64,000 bases of DNA. Source: Methylotenera sp049662045. Its GTDB lineage: Bacteria > Pseudomonadota > Gammaproteobacteria > Burkholderiales > Methylophilaceae. The translations under genes and the position numbers were made by a program. Where the stretch lies: the NCBI GenBank assembly GCA_049662045.1, contig JBATAW010000017.1:1-64000 (forward strand), read 5' to 3'. Below the pieces are notes generated by a model. The model was given only the letters and a program-made list of their open reading frames with translations, searched no databases and was not told where the DNA came from. This document shows, one piece after another, positions 36,418 to 44,781 of the stretch; the first letter of the stretch is position 1; every line of letters starts with the position of its first letter.

Positions 36418-36455
36418 GTATGGCGTGGTATCAATTGCGCGATGCGCTAGGTTAA
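36418..36455 (+). pseudogene. Fragment duplicating the 3' end of puuB
   Basis: The bases reproduce the last codons of puuB (35042-35078) with a few changes, giving A-W-Y-Q-L-R-D-A-L-G and a stop, against A-W-Y-Q-L-R-D-V-L-G and stop in puuB. Nothing upstream of it resembles puuB, so it is either the tail of a lost second copy or a duplication made when the orphan gene entered. Confidence 0.7.
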
Positions 36456-36473
36456 TTAGTGCCGATAGAATGT

Positions 36474-36594
36474 CCGAGAAAATTTTATGCCGCTTTACCC
36501 GCAAGGGGCATCACCATTCTCGCTAAATGCTAGCGCATTAAGTCGAATGTGATAAGCCAGTATCTAAGCGGCTTGCAGGACATCGAAATAATGT
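36474..36594 (+). repeat. Dispersed palindromic repeat, copy D (expanded loop)
   Basis: The same flanks as copy C (CCGAGAAAATTTTATGCC on the left, CATCGAAATAATG on the right) enclose CGC ... AAGCGGCTTGCAG, but about 70 extra bases with their own small hairpins fill the apex. It lies 20 bases after the puuB fragment, just as copy C follows puuB. Confidence 0.7.
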
Positions 36595-36806
36595 GGGCTA
36601 AAAATTAATCTTTTTATAATCTCTTTTGTCAATGTAACTTCGCTGTATATTTTATAGTTTTTGTGCGTTAAATCGCTTGCTTGAGTAGTGCTTACAAGGG
36701 TAGTATGTGCTTGAGCGTGTGGAAATAATTTCTGCCCAATTAAATAAAATAAAGAGACTTGAAGTAAATAGTAACGGTGTGATTGTTACTAACCAGTAGC
36801 CTAGCT

Positions 36807-37580
36807 ATGAAAACCAAGCATAAAAAACCCGTTGTTTTATTGCCAGCAGATGTGAAACAGCTAGGCGATTACCCCTTTCACGCAGTGGGGCAGAAATATA
36901 TTTTAGCCGTCGCTGATGCCGCTGAAGCCACTCCACTATTAATCCCCGCGATTGCCGATGCTTTAGACATTGATGATCTCATCGCGTTAGCGGATGGCAT
37001 TGTGCTTACGGGTTCAGTCTCTAATTTACATCCCTCACATTTTGGTCAAACAGTGCTTGACCCAGCCTTACCGCTTGACCCTGCGCGGGATGCCTTAACT
37101 TTAAAGCTGATTCATGCGGCGATAGAAAATAGCGTGCCTTTATTAGCGATTTGTCGTGGATTTCAAGAGCTAAACGTGGCGTATGGGGGTAGTTTGCACC
37201 AAGCGGTTCATACGGTAACTGGCTTGAATGACCATCGTGAAGATAAAGATGCCATTATGGAAGCGCAATATGCAACAGCGCATGCGGTGCATTTAACGCA
37301 AGACGGCAAATTGGCCTATATTGTTAAGTCAGACAAAATGCTGGTGAACTCTTTACATGGGCAAGGGATTGATAAGTTAGGCCTAGATTTAACCATTGAA
37401 GCCACCTCGCCTGATGGCTTAATTGAGGCAATTTCTGTTAACCATGCGCAAACATTTGCTTTGGGTGTGCAGTGGCATCCTGAGTGGCTGGTCATGGATA
37501 ATCCGCAATATTTAGCTATTTTTAGAGCGTTTGGTGCGGCTTGCAAATTAAGAATGCGACGTCACGAACCACCTGATTAA
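36807..37580 (+). CDS. puuD: Gamma-glutamyl-gamma-aminobutyrate hydrolase
   Basis: Class I glutamine amidotransferase-like hydrolase that releases GABA and glutamate, the last glutamyl step of the Puu pathway. The nucleophile elbow is A-I-C-R-G-F-Q-E-L-N-V-A-Y-G-G-S-L-H-Q, with Cys as nucleophile, and the His-Glu part is V-Q-W-H-P-E-W. The oxyanion region is D-G-I-V-L-T-G-S-V-S-N. I take ATG 36807 (257 residues, start M-K-T-K-H-K-K-P) over the upstream TTG 36783. A Shine-Dalgarno is weak for both. puuA follows after 60 bases. Confidence 0.93.
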   Translation: MKTKHKKPVVLLPADVKQLGDYPFHAVGQKYILAVADAAEATPLLIPAIADALDIDDLIALADGIVLTGSVSNLHPSHFGQTVLDPALPLDPARDALTLKLIHAAIENSVPLLAICRGFQELNVAYGGSLHQAVHTVTGLNDHREDKDAIMEAQYATAHAVHLTQDGKLAYIVKSDKMLVNSLHGQGIDKLGLDLTIEATSPDGLIEAISVNHAQTFALGVQWHPEWLVMDNPQYLAIFRAFGAACKLRMRRHEPPD

Positions 37581-37640
37581 TCGGTTGATGGCTTGTATAG
37601 GCAATAAATCAACATTAATTTAGGTGTTTTGGAGTAAAAA

Positions 37641-39026
37641 ATGACGCAAAAGAATTCGACGCATGCAACAACGGCAAATCATATCGACATGGATAAATGG
37701 TTAACCGATAACAATATTACTGAAGTGGAATGTTTAGTACCAGACTTAACAGGTGTGGCACGTGGCAAAATTTTACCGCGTGAGAAATTTTCAACAGAGC
37801 GAGCAATGCGCTTACCAGAAGCAGTGTTTGGCATGACGGTGACAGGGGAATCGCCAGAAAATCACGAAGGTTATGACCGTGTATTTGGCTTTACAGATAA
37901 AGACATGGTGCTAGTGCCAGACCCAACCACTTTACGGGTAGTGCCGTGGGCGCAAGACCCAACTGCGCAAGTGATTATGGATTGCTTTGACCATCAGGGT
38001 AAACCGATTGATTTTTCCCCCAGACATGTGTTGCGTCGTGTAACGCAGTTATACAAAGACTTAGGCTGGACGCCGATTGTTGCGCCAGAGTTAGAGTTTT
38101 ATTTGCTAGAACGTAATACCAACCCAGATATGGCATTAAGCCCACCAGTAGGGCGTAGTGGGCGTAAAGAAACTAGTCGGCAGTTATATAGTATTGATGC
38201 GGTGAATGAGTTTGACCCGCTTTTTGAAGATATTTATGATTACTGTGACCTAATGGGCTTGGAGTTAGATACCTTGATTCACGAGTTTGGCGCGGGTCAA
38301 ATGGAAATCAACTTTTTGCATGACGAGCCCATGTTGCTGGCCGATAAAACCTTTTTCTTTAAACGTACCTTGCGAGAAGTAGCCATGCGCCATGGCATGT
38401 ATGCCACTTTTATGGCAAAACCGATGCAACATGAACCAGGCTCTGCCATGCATATCCATCAAAGTGTGGTTGATACTAGTACTGGCCTTAATATTTTTAG
38501 CAAGCCAGATGGTGAGGCTTCCCCACTTTTCTTTAACTATATTGCCGGCTTACAAAAATACCTGCCATCTGCTATGGCTATTCTAGCCCCGTATGTGAAT
38601 TCATATCGCCGAATTGTCAGAAATGGCGCGGCACCCATTAATATTGAGTGGGGCTATGATAACCGTACGGTGGGTATTCGCGTGCCTATTTCTGAGCCTG
38701 ATGCCAGAAGAATAGAAAATCGTGTGGTGGGTGCGGATGCTAACCCATACCTTGCAATGGCCGTGACGTTGGCATGTGGTTATCTTGGCATAAAAGAAAA
38801 ACTACAACCGACAGAAGTGACCACAGGCAGTGCGTATGCCTCAGACTACCAATTACCACGCGGCTTATCTGAGTCTATAAGAGCCTTAGAGGATGCAACG
38901 GCACTGCATGAAGTATTAGGTAAAAACTTTGTTGACGTTTATTTGGCGGTGAAAGATGCTGAGCATGATGAGTTTATGCGCGTGATTAGCCCATGGGAAC
39001 GCGAACATCTTCTAATGCACGTTTAA
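37641..39026 (+). CDS. puuA: Gamma-glutamylputrescine synthetase
   Basis: Glutamine-synthetase-fold ligase that joins glutamate to putrescine at ATP cost, the committed step of the Puu pathway. 461 residues. The beta-grasp N-terminal domain (V-E-C-L-V-P-D-L-T-G-V-A-R-G-K) is followed by the catalytic domain with metal ligands in P-E-L-E-F-Y-L-L and E-F-G-A-G-Q-M-E-I-N, nucleotide loop H-E-P-G-S-A-M-H-I-H-Q-S, and N-R-T-V-G-I-R-V-P. The C-terminus S-P-W-E-R-E-H-L-L-M-H-V is as in PuuA. It lacks the adenylylation-tyrosine region of true GlnA. GGAG precedes the ATG. Confidence 0.94.
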   Translation: MTQKNSTHATTANHIDMDKWLTDNNITEVECLVPDLTGVARGKILPREKFSTERAMRLPEAVFGMTVTGESPENHEGYDRVFGFTDKDMVLVPDPTTLRVVPWAQDPTAQVIMDCFDHQGKPIDFSPRHVLRRVTQLYKDLGWTPIVAPELEFYLLERNTNPDMALSPPVGRSGRKETSRQLYSIDAVNEFDPLFEDIYDYCDLMGLELDTLIHEFGAGQMEINFLHDEPMLLADKTFFFKRTLREVAMRHGMYATFMAKPMQHEPGSAMHIHQSVVDTSTGLNIFSKPDGEASPLFFNYIAGLQKYLPSAMAILAPYVNSYRRIVRNGAAPINIEWGYDNRTVGIRVPISEPDARRIENRVVGADANPYLAMAVTLACGYLGIKEKLQPTEVTTGSAYASDYQLPRGLSESIRALEDATALHEVLGKNFVDVYLAVKDAEHDEFMRVISPWEREHLLMHV

Positions 39027-39045
39027 CCGATTGATAGAGATAATT

Positions 39046-40413
39046 ATGATTAATACTAAAGAAATTCAAGCATTAGATATAGCGCATTATATGCACCCAT
39101 TTACGGATCATAAAGGGCTATCAACTAAGGGCTCTCGCGTTATTACCAAAGCAGAAAATGTTTATATTTATGATTCTGACGGACATAAAATATTTGATGC
39201 GATGTCTGGTCTTTGGTGTGTGAATGTGGGCTATGGTCGCAAAGAGCTGGTCGATGCTGCAGCCAAACAAATGACTGAGCTGCCATTTTATAATAGTTTT
39301 TTTCAAACCACCAATGTGCCTGCGGTCAAGCTCGCCGAAAAAATTATTCAGCTCGCCGGGGATAATTACAGCCATGTTTTTTTTGGCAGCTCAGGCTCTG
39401 AATCAAACGATACCAATGTGCGTATGGTTCGCCACTATTGGGCAACCTTAGGTCAGCCTGAACGAACAGTTATTATAAGCCGCAATAATGCTTATCATGG
39501 CTCAACCATGGTGGGCTCTACCCTTGGTGGGATGAGCGGTATGCATGCGCAGGGCGGTATGATTCCAGATGTGGTACATATTGAGCAACCTTATCAATAC
39601 GAATTAGCCCCCAATGAAGACCGCGATGCCTTTGGCATAAGGGCTGCTGGTTGGCTTGAGGATAAAATTTTAGAGGTGGGCGTTGGCAGAGTGGCGGCCT
39701 TCATTGGTGAACCTGTGCAAGGGGCAGGTGGTGTGATTATTCCACCTAAAACTTATTGGCCAGAGATACAGCGTATTTGTGATAAATATAATATTTTATT
39801 AATTTGTGATGAGGTGATTTGTGGGTTTGGGCGTTTAGGTGCTTGGTTTGGGTCTCAATTATTAGGGGCTAAACCAGATTTAATGACTTTTGCTAAAGGC
39901 ATTACCTCGGGCTATATTCCACTGGGCGGTGTGATCGTCGGCAAACGCGTCGCTAAAGTGATCATTGAGCAAGGCGGCGAGTTTAATCATGGTTATACTT
40001 ATTCTGGACACCCCACCGCATGCGCAGTGGCATTAGCTAACCTTGAAATTATAGAAAAAGAGGGATTGGTTAATCAAGTGAGGGATGAGACTGGCCCATA
40101 TTTAGCTAAAAAATATGCTGAGTTAAGCAAACATCCCTTAGTCGATAACCCTGAAACTTGCGGATTTGTTGCTGGGTTTGTACTCATAAAAGATAAAGTA
40201 AACCATGTGCATTTTGATGAATCTGTGGGTGTTGGCATGATTTGTCGAGGGCATTGTTTTGCAAATGGTTTAATTATGCGCGCTGTGGGAGATAGAATGA
40301 TTATTGCCCCACCATTGATAACGACTAAAGCGCAAATTGACGAAATGATGGGCTTAATTCATGTGTGCTTAGACGCAACATTAGCGGATTTAAAAAAACT
40401 TGGTGAGATGTAG
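39046..40413 (+). CDS. spuC: Putrescine/polyamine:pyruvate aminotransferase (SpuC-like)
   Basis: Class III PLP aminotransferase of 455 residues that would move an amino group from putrescine, spermidine or a related amine to pyruvate, a route parallel to PuuAB. Landmarks: S-G-L-W-C-V-N-V-G-Y-G, then G-S-S-G-S-E-S-N-D-T, then L-I-C-D-E-V-I-C-G-F-G-R (PLP aspartate) and Lys284 in F-A-K-G-I-T-S-G-Y-I-P-L-G-G. ATG 39046 is preferred to the TTG at 39031. It follows puuA by only about 20 bases. The exact amine substrate is inferred from context. Confidence 0.88.
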   Translation: MINTKEIQALDIAHYMHPFTDHKGLSTKGSRVITKAENVYIYDSDGHKIFDAMSGLWCVNVGYGRKELVDAAAKQMTELPFYNSFFQTTNVPAVKLAEKIIQLAGDNYSHVFFGSSGSESNDTNVRMVRHYWATLGQPERTVIISRNNAYHGSTMVGSTLGGMSGMHAQGGMIPDVVHIEQPYQYELAPNEDRDAFGIRAAGWLEDKILEVGVGRVAAFIGEPVQGAGGVIIPPKTYWPEIQRICDKYNILLICDEVICGFGRLGAWFGSQLLGAKPDLMTFAKGITSGYIPLGGVIVGKRVAKVIIEQGGEFNHGYTYSGHPTACAVALANLEIIEKEGLVNQVRDETGPYLAKKYAELSKHPLVDNPETCGFVAGFVLIKDKVNHVHFDESVGVGMICRGHCFANGLIMRAVGDRMIIAPPLITTKAQIDEMMGLIHVCLDATLADLKKLGEM

Positions 40414-40567
40414 TATTTAAGTATTATTTATAGGTATTATTCAAATTAAATATTGGTTAAGCATGAATACATATTGTAAGATTACTCGGCGAGACCGACT
40501 TCGAAGAAGCGGATTTTTTGGTTATCAGCGGTTACCTCATTTTTATTTATTTTAAGGACACATCATC

Positions 40568-41746
40568 ATGAACTACGCTTTTAGTAAAACAGTTTTGGCA
40601 TTAATGACAGTAGGATTGGTCACTGTATCTTGTGGTAAGTCGGAAAATAAAGAAGCTGGAACAACTACAGAAGTGCCAGCTGCGACCACTACAACAGCTG
40701 CAAACGGAAATGCAGAAGAAAAAATTCTCAATATTTACAATTGGTCTGACTATATCGCGCCAGATACTATTTCAAACTTTGAAAAAGAAACAGGCATTAA
40801 AGTGCGTTACGATGTGTTTGATAGTAACGAAATTTTGCATGCAAAATTGATTGCAAAAAATACAGGGTATGACATCGTTGTACCATCATCTGAATGGGCA
40901 AAACAGCAAATAGAAGGCGGTTTATTTCAGAAGCTAGATAAAACCAAATTAACCAATTGGAAAAACTTAGATGAAGGCATTTTGAAAAAAATGGAGGGGG
41001 TAGACCCAGGTAACCAGTATTTGGTGGACTGGATGTGGAGCTATAACACCGTTGGTATTAACGAAGATAAAGTTAAAGCAGCTTTAGGTAGTACGCCAAT
41101 GCCAGATAATGCTTGGGATTTAATATTTAACCCAACTTACACCAGTAAATTAAAATCTTGCGGCATTACCTTTTTAGATACACCCACCGATGTGTTTCAT
41201 GCGGCGTTACACTATTTAAATAAACCTATTTACACAGCTTCAAATGAAGATTATCAAGCTGCATATGATATGTTGATGAAAGTGCGTCCAGATATTAAAA
41301 GATTCAACTCTGGTGGGCAAATTGATGATTTAGCTGGGGGCAATATTTGTGTGGCTTACGGTTGGGCGGGGGACTTCAACTTGGCGCGTAAACGCTCTAT
41401 TGAAAATAAAGCCGAGCAAAAAATTGTAGCCTTAGTGCCAAAAAATGGCGGCATTACGTTTATGGACACCATGGCGATTCCTGCAGATGCGAAACACCCT
41501 AATAATGCGCATCTTTGGATGAACTACATCATGCAGCCAAAAGTGACTGCGGCCATTACTAACACAGTGACTTATGCTAACCCGAATAAAGCCGCGACTG
41601 AGTTTGTTGACCCAGAAATTAGAAACAACAAATCAATTTACTTATCAGATGAAGATATTGCTAAATTAGTGCCACCAGGTGTTGAAGCACCAGCTGCTAA
41701 ACGAACTATCACGCGTTTGTACACCAAATTTAAATCTGGCGTATAA
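40568..41746 (+). CDS. potF: Putrescine/polyamine-binding periplasmic lipoprotein
   Basis: Substrate-binding component of the polyamine importer. 392 residues: a signal with lipobox-like V-T-V-S-C (Cys22), then a Thr/Ala-rich tether of about 25 residues, then the PotF/SpuD fold starting L-N-I-Y-N-W-S-D-Y-I-A-P-D-T. Further landmarks are V-V-P-S-S-E-W, W-M-W-S-Y-N-T-V-G-I-N and Y-G-W-A-G-D-F, whose aromatic and acidic residues cage diamines. AAGGA precedes the ATG. A hairpin between it and potG probably keeps binding-protein mRNA in excess. Confidence 0.93.
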   Translation: MNYAFSKTVLALMTVGLVTVSCGKSENKEAGTTTEVPAATTTTAANGNAEEKILNIYNWSDYIAPDTISNFEKETGIKVRYDVFDSNEILHAKLIAKNTGYDIVVPSSEWAKQQIEGGLFQKLDKTKLTNWKNLDEGILKKMEGVDPGNQYLVDWMWSYNTVGINEDKVKAALGSTPMPDNAWDLIFNPTYTSKLKSCGITFLDTPTDVFHAALHYLNKPIYTASNEDYQAAYDMLMKVRPDIKRFNSGGQIDDLAGGNICVAYGWAGDFNLARKRSIENKAEQKIVALVPKNGGITFMDTMAIPADAKHPNNAHLWMNYIMQPKVTAAITNTVTYANPNKAATEFVDPEIRNNKSIYLSDEDIAKLVPPGVEAPAAKRTITRLYTKFKSGV

Positions 41747-41747
41747 A

Positions 41748-41809
41748 CTGTTTGACAACAGGAGCGCATTGACTTGTGTTCCTGTAGATAGATGTAATAT
41801 TTCAAACAG
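41748..41809 (+). other. Intercistronic stem-loop between potF and potG
   Basis: Outer arms CTGTTTGA (41748-41755) and TCAAACAG (41802-41809); inner arms ACAGGA (41758-41763) and TCCTGT (41780-41785). No T-run follows. Such structures often protect the 3' end of binding-protein transcripts. Confidence 0.5.
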
Positions 41810-41829
41810 CATCATTAGAGGAGTTTTTT

Positions 41830-42951
41830 ATGGCAATAGCACATAAAGAAACAAGTTTGCCTGCGCAAGAAGAGCTACTGCGTGTAGAAAACGTTACCAA
41901 AATATATGATGGCACGATTAAAGCGGTCGATGATGTTTCTCTCACTGTGATGAAAGGTGAGATTTTTGCACTTTTAGGCGGCTCAGGCTGTGGTAAATCA
42001 ACCTTATTACGGATGATGGCTGGTTTTGAAAAGCCAACCAAAGGTAAGATTCATTTAGCAGGTCAAGATATTACAGATTTGCCACCATATCAACGCCCCA
42101 TCAATATGATGTTTCAGTCTTACGCTTTATTTCCACATTTAAGTGTTTGGGAAAATATCGCTTTTGGCTTAAAGCGCGATGGCATGCCTAAAGATAAAAT
42201 TGCCGAACGTGTTGAAAAAATGCTAAACCTTGCACAGCTGAACAAATATGCACAGCGCAAACCGCATCAGCTTTCAGGCGGTCAACAACAACGCGTCGCC
42301 TTAGCGAGAAGCTTAGCGAAGCGCCCGAAATTGCTACTGTTAGATGAGCCGCTAGGGGCACTAGATAAAAAATTACGTGAAACAACACAGCTAGAGCTGG
42401 TGAATATTATTGAAGAAGTAGGCGTTACTTGCGTGCTAGTGACGCATGATCAAGAAGAAGCGATGACCATGGCGAGCCGTATTGCAGTGATGTCAGAAGG
42501 ATATTTTTTACAAGTGGGTGCACCAGATGCTGTATATGAAGTACCCAATAGCCGCAAGGTTGCTGACTTTATTGGCAATGTCAACTTATTTGAAGGGGTC
42601 ATTGAAGAGGACGAAGCTGACCATGTGACTATACGTTGCCCAGAATGTGTTCATTATGTCGGGCATGGTGTTAGTGGCCATACTGGCATGGCAGTCAGTG
42701 TAGCTTTGCGCCCCGAAAAAATTATGCTAACGGATAAAAAACCGACGGGCGAGTATAACTGGTGCGAAGGTGAAGTGATGGAAATTGTCTATTTTGGTGC
42801 TCACACCACTTATCATCTTAAGTTGGATAGTGGCAAGATTATAAAAGCGCAAGAGCTCAATAATACGCGTGATTTTAGCTGTGGGCTCACGTGGGGTGAC
42901 CGCGCGTATGCGCATTGGAATGATTTAGCCATGGTAGTGTTAACTCAATAA
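41830..42951 (+). CDS. potG: Polyamine ABC transporter ATPase
   Basis: 373 residues. The ATPase domain has Walker A G-G-S-G-C-G-K-S-T, Q-loop in M-M-F-Q-S-Y-A-L-F-P-H, signature L-S-G-G-Q-Q-Q-R-V-A, Walker B L-L-L-L-D-E-P-L-G and the H-loop T-H-D-Q-E-E-A-M. A C-terminal TOBE regulatory domain follows (A-L-R-P-E-K-I-M-L). It powers PotHI. GAGGAG stands seven bases before the ATG; potH starts 15 bases after the stop. Confidence 0.95.
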   Translation: MAIAHKETSLPAQEELLRVENVTKIYDGTIKAVDDVSLTVMKGEIFALLGGSGCGKSTLLRMMAGFEKPTKGKIHLAGQDITDLPPYQRPINMMFQSYALFPHLSVWENIAFGLKRDGMPKDKIAERVEKMLNLAQLNKYAQRKPHQLSGGQQQRVALARSLAKRPKLLLLDEPLGALDKKLRETTQLELVNIIEEVGVTCVLVTHDQEEAMTMASRIAVMSEGYFLQVGAPDAVYEVPNSRKVADFIGNVNLFEGVIEEDEADHVTIRCPECVHYVGHGVSGHTGMAVSVALRPEKIMLTDKKPTGEYNWCEGEVMEIVYFGAHTTYHLKLDSGKIIKAQELNNTRDFSCGLTWGDRAYAHWNDLAMVVLTQ

Positions 42952-42966
42952 ATTAAGGGGCGATAA

Positions 42967-43869
42967 ATGGCGACAGCTCAAGGTTTTTTTTCGCGAGTAT
43001 TTGACGGAAAACATACCGTTATCGGTATTCCTTATCTATGGTTTTTGTTACTCGCAGCCATTCCAATTCTCATTATCTTAAAAATTAGCCTGTCTGAAAT
43101 GGAGGGGACTTCTGTTTCTAACATGATTAATTGGCAAGATGGCTGGCCAAAATTGACGCTGAATTTTGCGAGTTATCAATTTATTTTTACCGATTCTTTA
43201 TACCTTAAAACTTACCTGTCATCCATTGAATACGCCTTATTAACCACCATTCTTTGTTTAATCATCGGTTATCCATTTGCCTATTTTATGGCGCGTTCAC
43301 CCAAACATTTGCAACCCACGTTGCTAATGTTGATTATGTTGCCATTTTGGACATCTTTTTTATTGCGTATTTATGCATGGAAAACCATCTTGGAAAATAA
43401 TGGCCTGTTGAATAAAGCGCTGATGGGCATGGGTCTGATTGATACGCCAATAGCCATGATGAACACATCATTTTCACTCATGGTGGGCATGGTGTATTCC
43501 TATTTACCTTTTATGATATTACCGCTATACGCCAATTTATCTAAGATGGATATGCGTTATTTAGAAGCGGCGTCTGATCTCGGCGCTAGTCCATTTAAAG
43601 CATTTTGGTTGATTACTGTACCGCTTTCTAAAGCGGGCATTATTGCGGGGTCAATGCTGGTTTTTATTCCAACTATTGGTGAGTATGTGATTCCAGAATT
43701 ACTGGGAGGTTCTAGCACACTGATGATAGGCCGCGTCTTATGGAATGAGTTTTTTAGCAACAATGATTGGCCAATGGCATCTGCCGTGGCCGTTGTGATG
43801 ATTTTACTCATATTAGTGCCCATGGCGTTTTATAACAAATCACAAGCAGAACAGTTAGGAGCAAAATAA
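42967..43869 (+). CDS. potH: Polyamine ABC transporter permease PotH
   Basis: 300-residue inner-membrane permease with six hydrophobic segments. The coupling-helix (EAA) motif is E-A-A-S-D-L-G-A-S-P-F-K-A-F near 195, which docks on the ATPase. M-L-P-F-W-T-S-F-L-L-R-I-Y-A-W is characteristic of PotB/PotH permeases. AGGGG precedes the ATG. The stop shares one base with the potI start (TAATG), so the two halves of the channel are made together. Confidence 0.95.
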   Translation: MATAQGFFSRVFDGKHTVIGIPYLWFLLLAAIPILIILKISLSEMEGTSVSNMINWQDGWPKLTLNFASYQFIFTDSLYLKTYLSSIEYALLTTILCLIIGYPFAYFMARSPKHLQPTLLMLIMLPFWTSFLLRIYAWKTILENNGLLNKALMGMGLIDTPIAMMNTSFSLMVGMVYSYLPFMILPLYANLSKMDMRYLEAASDLGASPFKAFWLITVPLSKAGIIAGSMLVFIPTIGEYVIPELLGGSSTLMIGRVLWNEFFSNNDWPMASAVAVVMILLILVPMAFYNKSQAEQLGAK

Positions 43870-44717
43870 TGAGTGCGGCTTCTAATAACAAAATATTTGC
43901 TAATGGTTGGATGATTGCTGTTTATTTGTTCCTATATTTACCTATTATCACTTTGGTTGTCTATTCATTTAATGATTCAAGATTAGTCACCACTTGGTCG
44001 CACGCTAGTTTGCGCTGGTACGAGGCGCTCATTGAGGATGATGATTTAATTTCAGCCGTTTTTCTATCACTTAAAATTGCGGGTATTTCAGCGCTCATGT
44101 CCGTTGTTTTTGGTACGTTTACGGCCTACGCATTAAATCGCTACAGTCTTTTTAAAGGCCGTACCTTGTTATCTTCAATGGCAAGCATGCCGCTGGTGAT
44201 GCCTGATGTGATTGTTGGCTTGTCATTATTATTAATGGTGATTTCAGTGCAACACTGGCTAGGCTTTCCAGAGAAAGGATTATTTACAATTTTGCTAGGG
44301 CATGCTTTGCTCGGGACAGCTTACGCAACGGTTGTCGTCACCTCCAGGCTAAAAGAGATGGATAGCAAATTAGATGAAGCGGCCATGGATTTAGGCTGTA
44401 AACCTTGGCAGGTATTTACGCTGGTGACTTTTCCATTGTTAATTCCAGCATTAATTTCAGCTTTTCTTTTGACATTTACCTTGTCTTTTGATGATGTAGT
44501 GCTGTCTTCATTTTTATCTGGCCCAGGCTATTCAACCATGCCGATGGTGATTTTTTCACGCGCAAGGTTAGGCCTAAACCCGACGATTAACGCCGTAGCG
44601 ACGGTCACTATTACTGTGGTGACGATTGCTGTGATTGCGTCAAGTTTCTACACCTCACATCAAGAACGCAAACGCAAACGTGAAGAGGCGCAGGCCTATA
44701 GTGATATTAATAAATAG
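43869..44717 (+). CDS. potI: Polyamine ABC transporter permease PotI
   Basis: 282-residue permease with six hydrophobic segments, partner of PotH. The EAA-type motif is E-A-A-M-D-L-G-C-K-P-W-Q-V-F, followed by the PotI/PotC-like region T-L-S-F-D-D-V-V-L-S-S-F-L-S-G. TTAGGAG precedes the start. The last residues (H-Q-E-R-K-R-K-R-E-E) form a basic cytoplasmic tail. A perfect hairpin follows before gabD. Confidence 0.95.
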   Translation: MSAASNNKIFANGWMIAVYLFLYLPIITLVVYSFNDSRLVTTWSHASLRWYEALIEDDDLISAVFLSLKIAGISALMSVVFGTFTAYALNRYSLFKGRTLLSSMASMPLVMPDVIVGLSLLLMVISVQHWLGFPEKGLFTILLGHALLGTAYATVVVTSRLKEMDSKLDEAAMDLGCKPWQVFTLVTFPLLIPALISAFLLTFTLSFDDVVLSSFLSGPGYSTMPMVIFSRARLGLNPTINAVATVTITVVTIAVIASSFYTSHQERKRKREEAQAYSDINK

Positions 44718-44743
44718 TTAAAATAAGCTAACAAAGCGCCACT

Positions 44744-44763
44744 TTGAGCGCTTTTGCGCTCAA
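44744..44763 (+). other. Small perfect hairpin between potI and gabD
   Basis: TTGAGCGC (44744-44751), loop TTTT, GCGCTCAA (44756-44763). No T-run follows, so it is more likely an mRNA-stabilising or processing hairpin than a full terminator. Confidence 0.55.
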
Positions 44764-44781
44764 TCAAATTAAGCAGGCATT

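Larger units (their letters stand above)
36301..36806. other. Intergenic region holding a puuB fragment and repeat copy D
   Basis: About 500 bases. Besides the two elements listed separately, it carries the presumed promoter of puuD-puuA-spuC, which I cannot place. Confidence 0.5.

Noticed and set aside
37641..39026. Ordinary glutamine synthetase GlnA
   Set aside because: Sequence ending, missing adenylylation region and the polyamine neighbours all fit PuuA.
40480..40520. Terminator between the spuC-like gene and potF
   Set aside because: The candidate stem (CCGACTTC/GAAGAAGCGG) has mismatches and bulges; the T-run alone is not enough.
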